DNA from: Paraescarpia echinospica
Lineage: Eukaryota; Annelida; Polychaeta; Sabellida; Siboglinidae
Assembly: GCA_020002185.1 (NCBI GenBank)
Contig: CM034533.1
Location: 52,161,568-52,225,567, forward strand
Direction of reading: 5' to 3'
Length of the DNA stretch: 64,000 nucleotides
The notes beneath the pieces are model-generated. The model saw only the letters and a program-made list of their open reading frames with translations, ran no database searches and had not been told where the DNA came from. The position numbers and the translations under genes were made by a program. Shown in pieces: positions 40,302-54,584 of this stretch; position 1 is the stretch's first letter; the number at the start of each line of letters is the position of its first letter.

Positions 40302-40790
40302 TTACTGTTCAATCACTTCCAGTGCTGTCACGGAATAGTTCACGTAACAGCCTTTTGATGACTTTTTGATAGTCACCCTAACCTGTTTGCCGAACAGGAC
40401 GCTCACTACACCATAACGCTCTTCGTCTGTTTTCAGTGACATATAGTCATTGGCCGACAGTCCTATAACCCGCTGGGTTATGACGTCAAAAGCTGTGACC
40501 CACAATTCAACGCCTTTTCGATCACCCAACAATACACCCATACAGTATTTATATACAGACGCACCCTTCTGTCGACCGTGGACCGGACATGTCATGACGG
40601 TGTGATGACCTTTCGTTTCAAAAAAAACTTTGCGGGTACACTGACGACAAGACGCGTAACATACATATTTCGAATTCAGAGCGCATGTTACAATATTCAG
40701 AGGTCTATCGAACACGTAGCAACCATCACTTACCGTTTCGAGACCTGTCAGATCGATCACGTTGTTGGAGGTTCCCTTAGCGGTCGCCAT
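40302..40790 (-). CDS. RPA1 DBD-C-like ssDNA-binding protein of B
   Basis: 162 residues from ATG 40790. The zinc ribbon is C48-x2-C51-x16-C68-x2-H71, followed by ELWVTAFD and LSANDYMSL, in the order of the RPA1 C-terminal OB domain. It is the counterpart of 7748-8500 in A with a much shorter leader (19 codons) that contains VIDLT, a SUMO-interacting-type motif. A GTAAGT donor at 40733 follows codon 19 in phase 0. It likely protects single-stranded intermediates in protein-primed replication (inference). Confidence 0.75.
   Translation of the reverse strand: MATAKGTSNNVIDLTGLETVSDGCYVFDRPLNIVTCALNSKYVCYASCRQCTRKVFFETKGHHTVMTCPVHGRQKGASVYKYCMGVLLGDRKGVELWVTAFDVITQRVIGLSANDYMSLKTDEERYGVVSVLFGKQVRVTIKKSSKGCYVNYSVTALEVIEQ
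40728..40733 (-). promoter_or_regulatory. Splice donor, phase 0, shared by alternative early exons of B
   Basis: ACG|GTAAGT, consensus 5' splice site after exactly 19 codons, encoding Val-Ser when unspliced, as does the donor in Polinton A. Confidence 0.65.
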
Positions 40791-40876
40791 GTTGTTGTCG
40801 AGTCAAGAAGAATGCTTGAAGAGAGATCGACGGTTGAGAGCAAGAGTTGGTTATGTTTTCTACAATTTACCCTGGG

Positions 40877-40884
40877 TTTATATA
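40877..40884 (-). promoter_or_regulatory. TATA box of early unit B
   Basis: TATATAAA on the minus strand, about 87 bp upstream of the ATG at 40790. Confidence 0.6.
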
Positions 40885-40899
40885 CACAGAAAGTGCCTC

Positions 40900-41070
40900 G
40901 GTTAGCAGTCTTGTGACTGTTAGTCAGGAGGGCGTTAAAGATAAAGCTGTCAATCAACTATCTTGTGACTGTTAGTCAGAGCGTTAAAGAAAAAGCTGTC
41001 AATCAACTATTTTACAGAGCAAACAAAGAAAAATATCCAGTCATCAGTCTTGTGACTGCAACAGGATACT
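40900..41070. repeat. Direct repeats between divergent early genes of B
   Basis: CTTGTGACTGTTAGTCAG followed by GCGTTAAAGA.AAAGCTGTC and AATCAACTAT occurs twice (about 40910 and 40963) with a partial third (41046). TGACTGTTAGTCA is an imperfect palindrome with AP-1-like halves. Confidence 0.65.
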
Positions 41071-41376
41071 AGGTAGACGATAAGACACCTGCAGGATTCT
41101 TACGGTGCATATCCTGTCTTTAATAAGATGCCCAGGATGTGTTAGCATCTATTTTTACGGACTAGTTTAGCGAACACAAAGAAAGACAGGACGTGTAAAC
41201 AGATGGCTCGTTAAAAACAGGAAGACTAATCCGAGACGGGACGTCACAAGACACCACCTCGTTTTACAAACGTATAATTAGACGCCTCATTATGATGCGG
41301 GAAGATGACTGGCTGTCTTGAAAGTTCGTGTGTTAACTTTTCAATTCATTTCATAACAATAACAACAACAAGAAAT

Positions 41377-42989
<1,613 letters not shown>

Positions 42990-43001
42990 AGAGGTAAAAT
43001 A

Positions 43002-43007
43002 AATAAA
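43002..43007 (+). terminator. Poly(A) signal of the LxCxE gene
   Basis: AATAAATAAAAG, 12 bases after the stop. Confidence 0.55.
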
Positions 43008-43064
43008 AGTTTCTACATTGATTATATGTTGTTGGATTATTTTATTGTCTCTCACCTTAGATGA

Positions 43065-43140
43065 GACGGCTAGGTCCACTTCTCTCCACTAGGGGCGCTT
43101 AGGTCCACTTCTCTCTCTACTAGGGATGCTTAGGTCAGCA
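43065..43140. repeat. 33-bp direct repeat (two copies)
   Basis: TAGGTCCACTTCTCTC...ACTAGGGRYGCT occurs twice, near the probable right border of Polinton B. Confidence 0.75.
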
Positions 43141-43674
43141 AATAACCACAGGAAAATGCCCTTAGGTCAGGTAAAATAGACAAAACTGCACATGCACCTG
43201 CTGAGTTACGTATTCAAAACGGCCCACATACTACTTTGGAACACTTGTCACTAAATCAATGACAGTGCACTGAATTCTGAACGGAGAAGTTCAGGTTCGA
43301 TTACCTTGCTAGCATTCGAAGCCTAGCAATGTTGTCCCACTCATAGTAGGTTTACTGAACACACCTTCACAAACTTTCACGATGACTACCTTTTCCATGT
43401 GGCAATCAACGTCATAATAAGTACAAGCCCAGCGAACGATCGACAACTATTTCGTGGACACAGGTGTCACGACATTCAAAAGTCGATCGGGGACGATTCT
43501 GCCAACGGCGTTGAGCGTGGAAATGCGACGCATCGGTCGTACGCTACGTTGCCCTGCAGAAGTCGACGCTCTGCGAACAGTGGCGAGAGTTCGGGCGGGA
43601 TATCTCCAACTTAAACAACGGAGAACACCGTTGTATCAGTTGTGCGTATTATGCACATGACACTGGTAGAGTCG
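43141..43674. other. Unassigned DNA between Polinton B and the right arm
   Basis: About 530 bases. Frames at 43399-43660 (for example VEMRRIGRTLRCPAEVDAL) show no recognisable family. No terminal repeat identified. Confidence 0.45.
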
Positions 43675-44499
43675 TGCACAAAAAACAAAATGAGCGTTAT
43701 ACACACACGCACGCACACACGCACGCACACACACACACACACACAGACACACACGCATACACACAGTGACACATACACGCATCATGTATCTTATTCATAG
43801 TTAAACGGAGTGCCAAGGAGTAAAGTGTAAAGCGCACTTATGTCGAACGCTGACGCATTCACGCAGGCTCGCAAGCATGCACGCACACAATTACACACAC
43901 ACGCACGCACGCACTCATACGCACACACAGGCACACACGCATGCACGTATACATGCACGCATACCGCACGAAGGCACACACACACACATGCACGCACACA
44001 CCACGCACACATAGGCACACACACAAGCACTCACGCCGCACATACGCACACACACACGCGCGCGCACGCACACACACTCAGAACTTAGAATAAGTTTATT
44101 TGACCTATAAATACCATACATATACAATGAATAATGTAAGTAATAGATAAGGTCGGGAGACACTCATTAAGATATATAATATCGCTAGCACAAGAGCCAC
44201 CCCATAACAATAAACTACAACAAAATTTACATGACACATCAGAATAGCATATGACTTGTTTGTATACTTGATTATTACTCAGTGTATCAACATACATACA
44301 TAATACAAGGAATTATTATATGTACACATTTACGTACATATGGATAGTTAGGTATACAATATGTACTATAAATTACAAATAAAGCAATTATGAATATAAT
44401 TCAAAATTAAGATGTTTTTTGTGTATGTGGAAAAAACATAGACTGTGGGTGTAAATTTTGTTAATGATAATACTTGGTGGATTGTTAACTGTCTCTACT

Positions 44500-46060
44500 A
44501 TGTTTGTTTTTTTGCAAATTCATATTTGACTCTGGACATGCACAGATTATTTCTTTCAAGTGTGTTGTGCTGATGAATATCATAGATGTGCGTGTTGAGA
44601 ACAACATTGAAGTAGTATGGTAAAAGATTGTTAATTAATTTGTGATAAAATTGCAATTGATGGATTTTATAAATATTATCCAAATTTAACAACTGAAGTT
44701 TTTTAAATATAGGACTTGTGTGTGAGCATTGTACTTACTTAAGCATATTATTCGTATTCCTTTTATCTGTTATTTGAAAATTCGATGTGCGTGATGACTC
44801 CATAAAGGTAAGCCGTAATTATTATGAGGGATAATAAGAGCATTGTACATACTATATAATGTATTAATTGATAAAACGTTTATTTAATATGCCTATTGTT
44901 TTATTAATTTTATTTGCTATTTTGTTTGTATGACTCTGCCAGTTTAAATGGTTATTTATTGTGATGCCTAAAAATTGAAATCATTTACACATTCAATGTA
45001 TGCCCCATCTATTTGTAACACAAGGTATTCTACCTTCTTTTGAGGCATATAAAAGTCATGAATTTAGTCTTTTTGGCATTTAGTGACAGTTTATTAGTTT
45101 TCAACCAATTGTTAATCTTTGTTAATATTTTCACTTCGCATTTGACCTTCTGAATCGTTAAATATATTTAGTGTACTAGTAAGGTGGTGTCGTCAGCATA
45201 TATTATGAATTTAAAAAGGTCACTAGAAAGTGCTATGTCATTTATGTATGTAATAAATAAAAGTGGCCCTAAAATTGAACCTTGAGAGACACCAGTGTTG
45301 TGACTATTTTCTTAGACTTAACATGTTCAATTTCGACTTACTGCTTACGATTTTGTAAATAACTCTAACAAAGGTCCAGAGCCTTGTCATTTAATCCGTA
45401 GTACTATACCTTCTCTACCAATATATTGTGATCAATTGTGTCAAATGGTTTTCATAAATCAAGGTATATATTTATTGAAGTCACCGATTTATCAAATTCT
45501 TGTAAAATTCCGTCTATAATTTCGAGTGTAGCAAGCTCAGTAGAATGTTTCTTTCTAAACGCATATTAGCTATTGTAGTATAAAGCTATAGATTGGAAGT
45601 AATCATGGATTTGATAAAACATAACCCTTTCAAAAAAAATTGAAATCACTGGCAGGATAGAAATAGAACGACAATTATTAAAGTCAGAAATATCACCTTT
45701 TTGAAAGGGTGTATGACTTTTGCAGTTTTTTATTTGTCTGGAAATATACCACTTATTATTGATTGATTAATAATTAGAGTGACTGCATTGCTGATAATTA
45801 ATGCCCTTGGTAATCCAAGGAGTTTTGTTATGTTTATATGTCTTAAATCTAATTACTTTAATAGGTAGAAATGTACCCATAACAGCAGTAACAATTTCAT
45901 CGAGGATATTGTAGTTTTTAGTCGGATCCGCATGAGTATATGTTTTAAGTTTATCATAAATATTTGAGTTTATTACTTCAATTTTAAATTGATTGAGTGA
46001 GTCAGGATTTTGTTGTTTAAGTCGTGTAAACCTTGGTATCGCACAAGTGGTTTCGACATT
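44500..46060 (-). pseudogene. Decayed non-LTR reverse transcriptase (right-arm copy)
   Basis: Reverse complement of 27790-29842 without the 0.5 kb near 28039-28540. Tail frame MLNLDNIYKIHQLQFYHKL is kept at 44498-44692. Confidence 0.7.
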
Positions 46061-46189
46061 GTCCAGACTTAGAGATTACAGAAAGTTATCAAAAATTTTG
46101 CTCACTATAATACCAGCTGAGAATTTTAGGAATCCTTTTGACAAATTGCATAACAAATTATCAAAGAGTGTTCCATGATATTATGAATG

Positions 46190-48280
46190 TCGTGTTGGCA
46201 TATTCATTTTAGGGAAGAAACCATGTGAAACGATTGTGTCAAAATATTAACATATTATGTTTTTTTCGTTAATTTTAACAAATCAATATTGTAATCTCCT
46301 TCAATTATTATTGTGCTTCTAGATTTGTATAAATCAAAACAATTTGATGCAAATTCGTTTGTCGGGAACAGAGGGGCAGACATATGGTTCTGCCGCCCTC
46401 CATTAAATGTGCGGATGAATATTTGTTTTTGTGGCGAGCGTCAATGGCGGGTAGAAATATACATTTTATGAGACGATTAATGTGTATTTTTGTTTACTAT
46501 GAAAGGTTTATGCAATTGGAGGGTAAACATGTGGTTTTCTGCACCTCCCGTCTAAAGCACCGTATATCATCCGATACAGCGGAGTGAAGCTGGAGAAGAT
46601 AAATTGACAGCAGCGGCCCGTCGTAAAAAATAACAATTTCAACGCCACTGTCTTCCGATGTCAGTCGAGCCAACCGAGACAGCCACAAGGTGAAGGAAGA
46701 TGTGAAGATATACGGCGGCGAAAGTTTTTCAGTGGTGCTGAAGCTCCATTAGCTCCCTCCCCCCCAATATCCGAGGGGTGGGGATCTTGAGGGTCACAAT
46801 TTAAAAATTGCACTTATGTCATTCAGTTATGCATGTATGAGGCTAACATCGTGTATGATCTGGAGCAGTGGTTCCCATTGTTTTCCTTGAGGCCCACCTA
46901 CGGGCCTGCTAAAGACAGTGAGACCAACAGCATTGTAAAAAAATTATCCATACAATTGAAGATGTACCTTTTCAGGATTGTTGTTCGGATCGTTACGCGA
47001 CCGAAACATTTAAAATCATAGAAAATGCAAATAGCTCAGGCAGATCTATAGCACATGCATAACTACGTAAGTGCTAAATCTACGAAACGTAATGTACACG
47101 CAAAAGAGACATTGTGAATACGAAAAGATAGACATCAATCAACCGAGACGAGGGCAACTGCGAACTCTCACAGGTGTATGCTATATACAAACATGCATGG
47201 TTATATTAATACGGTTCGTGTAGCATATTGGTTTTAACTCATCACTGGCACTCCTCAATAGAACAGTGATGCTTTGTTTTCTCAGGCTACGTTGATTCAC
47301 ACATATTATATTTAAATGGCTGTCACATTACAGATGTGTAGCCAACCGCATTATGTGTTTAACACTTATTGATGCATCATACACCTTTTCAAATTATGGC
47401 AGCCGTGGGTTCACCACACCACTGGAAGAACTGGCAAAATAGAACCTACGTACAACCAAACAACAGCAACACAATAGACAACGTATTGTTGCGCACACCG
47501 TCTGCCATCATCGGCGACATAGTGTAGACCGGGGCTAGTTGAAACACGGTGTTAGTTAAAACATTAGTAGTTACACTGATATAAATGAATGGAGCAACTT
47601 TTGAGCTCCCTCTGGCCACCAATGAACTGGAGATAACAAGAGAGATGTGTTGCATTTTACGTTGTATTCGTAAATAATTCGCTATCTCCTTATAATAGAG
47701 CTTCCGTGTGCGGGTAGGTTAACGTTTTCCTATTAGACGGCTTGAACATCGAGCGTCAAACTTTCAGGCATTAATCTACGACCCCTATAATACGACGGAA
47801 AACCTTTTCAAAATACCCCATATATATATATAAAGATTCTGACCTTTTATGAGGTAAATCGGTTGTTCGGAACGTTAAATGTAGTGTGCGTGTAATACGT
47901 AAAAATTAACCTAGCAATCGCAGGAACCACGAGTGAGCGGCACATGCTTCATGAAAACGGCCCCTGTGACATAGACTTGGCAACATGAAGTTGACACTGA
48001 CACAGTAATGCCTATGTCTACCCTCATGCCACTAGCATAGCAATGCGAATATTATTTACCAATTCTACACTATAACGACAAGGGCCTATCGATGGATGTG
48101 AACTTCACATTCTCTCCGACCTTCGTCATTTTGAACAAACAACGAATATCTACGAGCGCTTTATCGTGTTTATGTAACGATGCTGTGTGCATTCTAACAT
48201 TTGTTAAATATTACTATCACAACTGTCATCTACAAAGGCATCCCGTCAGATGAGTGGCATTTTTTTCTAGTTTGAACAAT
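46190..48280. other. Intergenic host-type DNA (right-arm copy)
   Basis: Mirrors 25563-27660. No gene recognised. Confidence 0.5.
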
Positions 48281-48281
48281 G

Positions 48282-51200
48282 TGTTGTTATTCATAGTAAC
48301 TGCAACACTATTCTGAAAACCGTTTAACAGTTTATATGTAGCATTTAATAAGATAAAGCATACCTTTTCGTATGTGCTCGTAAAGAGAACATTTTTGGTA
48401 ACCTGAACCATATTTAAACAACAAATAAATCACACTATTTAAACACTACCTAAAAGAACGACTAAACAAAATGTATATTCTTCTACAAATTAGTATCGAA
48501 AATAAATACGGTATCGAGGGTGTTCTTGGTGTGATTAGTTGTTAGGAATTGAGATATGGCTAAAAATACTGCCGTACTAACCATTTCTGCGCTGTCTCAA
48601 AAAGTGCTAAAAATCGGCACAGCCCCGGACGAATTTCGAAACAAATCTAAAACTACGAACCAGTAATTGGCATGCTGGATAGCATACACGATTTTAGCCA
48701 CAGTCATGCAAAACTGACGGAGATAAGAGCCATTAAAAAAAAGTCTGACTCCAAAAAACCTACCCCAGGATACATTTCAATAAAAAATTAAATCTACGAA
48801 CCACCCCAATGGGCTCGCTACATCGCATAAAAAGCACGATGTTATCTTTCATAGTGAAACATTCTTCTTTAAAACCCTTTATAATGTTGCAGTCATAGAA
48901 ATTGTTCAGAACAGTACAGCATGACTTTAACTAAATCTTCGATACGTGCATCGTCTTCGCCGTAAAAATTATCTGGTGAAGTATACACTTGAAAGGTAGA
49001 CAGTTCGGCTTGCATTTCTAAGGGCGACAGCTCTACGTTGAGACATACAGTGACTCGTGTTGTTATCTGCTTATTTAAATATTATATATTTCTATATAGT
49101 ATTGCTTATTTGGAGGCACTATTTTTTTCTCCTCCCCATCCAGGTGCCGAGATCCACGTAACGTGCTAAATACGATTTAAAATTATGCTACGCACAAATG
49201 ATTATTTAATTATTACTGACATTTCTAAAGCACCATATATCCGGCACCAGCCCGTTCTATGGCGCGTACACACAGTATAAAACGTACGCGGAATTTAAAA
49301 GAAATGTTTAAGAAACACATTATCATCGTAAAAATAATATTATATTAAAATAAAAAAACTGTATATATTAAGTAATTAACATGCAGGACATAATTTCGAA
49401 AACATTAAGATAATTACATAAATAGTTATAATACGTTAAATTTAATATTATATGTCAAATATGCCAAACTATAGCAAATGAGGAATCGATGGAAAGGTAT
49501 GTCAATACTCTTTCCAGGTATAAATAGATAACATGTAATTGTACAGTAAATTCTTTAGCTTAATCTATCTAAGTATGAACTAAAATGCGGAGAAAGTTTT
49601 GGAATTTTTTTTTAAATTCAAGATGGATGCCAATATGCGTGATAAAAAGACCTCAGATGGATTTATGTTACACAACAAAATTATCTACATAAAAAAACAC
49701 TGACAATAATGTAGTCAGTAGCGTCCCCTGGATAGCGAGGATGAGTACGTGTTGCTTTTTTGTTCTAGGAAGACAAAGGCTGATTTAGTACAACGGCGGA
49801 GGTGGAATGCGTATGCACTACGGGTTATTTCTTTACACATAGAGTGTGCGACGAGTGAAGTGTAAGCACTGCTCGCATTGTGTACGTTCGGTGGTCCAGA
49901 AAATTGGTTTCTTTGTTGTCGCTCAGCAACCGCCATTTACTCATATGACTCAATTCCCTCTGTTATTCATAGTAACTGCAACACTATTCTGAAAACCGTT
50001 TAACAGTTTATATGTAGCATTTAATTAGATAAAGCATACCTTTTCGTATGTGCTCGTAAAGAGAACATTTTTGGTAACCTGAACCATATTTAAACAACAA
50101 ATAAATCACACTATTTAAACACTACCTAAAAGAACGATTAAACAAAATGTATATTCTTCTACAAATTAGTATTGAAAATAAATACGGTATCGAGGGTGTT
50201 CTTGGTGTGATTAGTTGTTAGGAATTGAGATATGGCTAAAAATACTGCCGTACTAACCATTTCTGCGCCGTCTCAAAAAGTGCTAAAAATCGGCACAGCC
50301 CCGGACGAATTTCGAAACAAATCTAAAACTACGAACCAGTAATTGGCATGCTGGATAGCATACACGATTTTAGCCACAGTCATGCAAAACTGACGGAGAT
50401 AAGAGCCATTAAAAAAAGTCTGACCCCAAAAAACCTACCCCAGGATACATTTCAATAAAAAAATAAATCTACGAACCACCCCAATGGGCTCGCTACATCG
50501 CATAAAAAGCACGATGTTATCTTTCATAGTGAAACATTCTTCTTTAAAACCCTTTATAATGTTGCAGTCATAGAAATTGTCCAGAACAGTACAGCATGAC
50601 TTTAACTAAATCTTCGATACGTGCATTGTCTTCACCGTAAAAAATTATTTGGTGAAGTATACACTTGAAAGGTAGGCAGTTCGGCTTGCATTTCTAAGGG
50701 CGACAGCTCTACGTTGAGACATACAGTGACTCGTGTTGTTATCTGCTTATTTAAATATTATATATTTCTATATAGTATTGCTTATTTGGAGGCACTATTT
50801 TTTTCTCCTCCCCATCCAGGTGCCGAGATCCACGTAACGTGCTAAATACGATTTAAAATTATGCTACGCACAAATGATTATTTAATTATTACTGACATTT
50901 CTAAAGCACCATATATCCGGCACCAGCCCGTTCTATGGCGCGTACACACAGTATAAAACGTACGCGGAATTTAAAAGAAATGTTTAAGAAACACATTATC
51001 ATCGTAAAAATAATATTATATTAAAATAAAAAAACTGTATATATTAAGTAATTAACATGCAGGACATCATTTCGAAAACATTAAGATAATTACATAAATA
51101 GTTATAATACGTTAAATTAAATATTATATGTCAAATATGCCAAACTATAGCAAATGAGGAATCGATGGAAAGGTATGTCAATACTCTTTCCAGTTATAAA

Positions 51201-53312
51201 TAGATAACATGTAATTGTGCAGTAAATTCTTTAGCTTAATCTATCTAAGTATGAACTAAAATGCGGAGAAAGTTTTAGAATTTTTTTTAAAATTCAAGAT
51301 GGATGCCAATATGCGTGATAAAAAGACCTCAGATGGATTTATGTTACACAACAAAATTATCTACATAAAAAAACACTGACAATAATGTAGTCAGTAGCGT
51401 CCCCTGGATCGCGAGGATGAGTACGTGTTGCTTTTTTGTTCTAGGAAGACAAAGGCTGATTTAGTACAACGGCGGAGGTGGAATGCGTATGCACTACGGG
51501 TTATTTCTTTACACATAGAGTGTGCGACGAGTGAAGTGTAAGCACTGCTCGCATTGTGTACGTTCGGTGGTCCAGAAAATTGGTTTCTTTGTTGTCGCTC
51601 AGCAACCGCCATTTACTCATATGACTCAATTGCCTCTGTTATTCATAGTAACTGCAACACTATTCTGAAAACCGTTTAACAGTTTATATGTAGCATTTAA
51701 TTAGATAAAGCATACCTTTTCGTATGTGCTCGTAAAGAGAACATTTTTGGTAACCTGAACCATATTTAAACAACAAATAAATCACGCTATTTAAACACTA
51801 CCTAAAAGAACGACTAAACAAAATGTATATTCTTCTACAAATTAGTATCGAAAATAAATACGGTATCGAGGGTGTTCTTGGTGTGATTAGTTGCTAGGAA
51901 TTGAGATATGGCTAAAAATACTGCCGTACTAACCATTTCTGCGCCGTCTCAAAAAGTGCTAAAATTCGGCACAGCCCCGGACGAATTTCGAAACAAATCT
52001 AAAACTACGAACCAGTAATTGGCATGCTGGATAACATACACGATTTTAGCCACAGTCATGCAAAACTGACGGAGATAAGAGCCATTAAAAAAAAGTCTGA
52101 CCCCAAAAAACCTACCCCAGGATACATTTCAATAAAAAATTAAATCTACGAACCACCCCAATGGGCTCGCTACATCGCATAAAAAGCACGATGTTATCTT
52201 TCATAGTGAAACATTCTTCTTTAAAACCCTTTATAATGTTGCAGTCATAGAAATTGTCCAGAACAGTACAGCATGACTTTAACTAAATCTTCGATACGTG
52301 CATCGTCTTCGCCGTAAAAATTATCTGGTGAAGTATACACTTGAAAGGTAGACTGTTCGGCTTGCATTTCTAAGGGCGACAGCTCTACGTTGAGACATAC
52401 AGTGACTCGTGTTGTTATCTGCTTATTTAAATATTATATATTTCTATATAGTATTGCTTATTTGGAGGCACTATTTTTTCTCCTCCCCATCCAGGTGCCG
52501 AGATCCACGTAACGTGCTAAATACGATTTAAAATTATGCTACGCACAAATGATTATTTAATTATTACTGACATTTCTAAAGCACCATATATCCGGCACCA
52601 GCCCGTTCTATGGCGCGTACACACAGTATAAAACGTACGCGGAATTTAAAAGAAATGTTTAAGAAACACATTATCATCGTAAAAATAATATTATATTAAA
52701 ATAAAAAAACTGTATATATTAAGTAATTAACATGCAGGACATCATTTCGAAAACATTAAGATAATTACATAAATAGTTATAATACGTTAAATTAAATATT
52801 ATATGTCAAATATGCCAAACTATAGCAAATGAGGAATCGATGGAAAGGTATGTCAATACTCTTTCCAGTTATAAATAGATAACATGTAATTGTGCAGTAA
52901 ATTCTTTAGCTTAATCTATCTAAGTATGAACTAAAATGCGGAGAAAGTTTTGGAATTTTTTTTTAAATTCAAGATGGATGCCAATATGCGTGATAAAAAG
53001 ACCTCAGATGGATTTATGTTACACAACAAAATTATCTACATAAAAAAACACTGACAATAATGTAGTCAGTAGCGTCCCCTGGATCGCGAGGATGAGTACG
53101 TGTTGCTTTTTTGTTCTAGGAAGACAAAGGCTGATTTAGTACAACGGCGGAGGTGGAATGCGTATGCACTACGGGTTATTTCTTTACACATAGAGTGTGC
53201 GACGAGTGAAGTGTAAGCACTGCTCGCATTGTGTACGTTCGGTGGTCCAGAAAATTGGTTTCTTTGTTGTCGCTCAGCAACCGCCATTTACTCATATGAC
53301 TCAATTGCCTCT
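48282..53312. repeat. Three tandem 1.68-kb units
   Basis: Head-to-tail units of about 1675 bp, starting near 48282, 49957 and 51633. A 73-codon frame recurs at 49715, 51391 and 53066. Units differ by scattered substitutions and one- or two-base indels. The joins share TGTTA, suggesting duplication by short-homology slippage. The left arm has one unit. Confidence 0.9.
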
Positions 53313-53516
53313 GTTAATAGGCATTCGTGAAGTATTGTGGAAATTTGCGAAAAACAGACTCTACAACTATCGGGGAACGGTAGCCAATACACTCGTGTCG
53401 AGTCGTTACGGAGGGCAGTGGTGGACATTAATAACGAATATTCTTCGTGCATTAATTGCATAAATACAGTATTATTATCATTTTATTATCCACACATACA
53501 AACTCTCTCCCTATCT

Positions 53517-53542
53517 TGCTGCCTGCCTGCCTGCCTGCCTGA

Positions 53543-53616
<74 letters not shown>

Positions 53617-53649
53617 TGCCTGCCTGCCTGCCTGCGTGCCTGCCTGCCT

Positions 53650-53681
<32 letters not shown>

Positions 53682-53684
53682 TCT
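53517..53684. repeat. (TGCC)n microsatellite, shorter allele
   Basis: Counterpart of 23467-23671, with several interruptions and fewer units. Confidence 0.93.
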
Positions 53685-53744
53685 ATCATGCAACAAAGAT
53701 AGATACGAAATGTTGTAGTGCGTATCTCTTGGTGTGAGAGGATG

Positions 53745-54582
53745 TAAATACAGTCATTTGCAAAAGGTTAAGACCAGGCACGATTTTTTAAAGAAATTTG
53801 ACAAAACTATGATTTTTTGGCCTTCACATAACATTATATCAGTTTATTTCACCAAATAAACGTAGTACAACATATGAAACTTTGTCGACCAAAAGTGTCA
53901 GTGTCTCTACTTTTCAGTATTTAGGGTGGCCTCCTTTGCTGTCAATGACCGCCTGGATGCGACGTGGCATGCTAGAAACCAGAGATTCGCAGTACTCCCG
54001 AGTGATTTCGGTGACCCAAACGTCCTTGATAGCTTGTTTCAAGTTGTGAGCGCTTGATGGTTGTTTGTCTGCCACCTTATCCTTCATTATAGTCCACAGG
54101 TCTGTTCCCAGGCCATTCCAGCACGGAGATTTTGTTCTTCTTGAGGAAATCAGTGGCTACCTTGGATCGGTGACAATGAGCGCCATCTTGCATGAAAATC
54201 GTACATTTGTGGATGTCCATATGCAGTTTCAGCTTCTCCTTCAGCAACTCCACGTACCTAGGTCCATTCATAGTGGTGTTAGGTGGAATAAAATACAGAC
54301 CAGAAGGACCAAAACATGACATGGCACCCCAAATCCTCTGACTTGGCGGGTGTTTCATTGTGACTGCTGTATATTTCTCATCAAGTGGCGATGTCGTCTG
54401 GCAAAGTCCAGTCTCTTTGTTTTCATCACGTGTCAGGCGTGGCTTCCGGGCCGGCTTGCGGGACTTGAGCCCAAATTCCTTGCTGAGACGTCTCGAAACA
54501 GTACTGAGACTTATTTCCGTACCTTTTAAACGTAAAGCAGTCCGAATTTTCTTGCATGAGCTCATTGGCGAGCGCATCACGA
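53745..54582 (-). pseudogene. Tc1 transposase catalytic part (right-arm copy)
   Basis: Same fragment as 22563-23399, including the terminal repeat ACAGTCATTTGCAAAAGG, the internal deletion and the C-terminal frameshift. Confidence 0.75.
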
Positions 54583-54584
54583 GT

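Noticed and set aside
43399..43660. Possible coding exon next to the right arm
   Set aside because: Looks codon-like but matches nothing I recognise and has no splice or promoter support.
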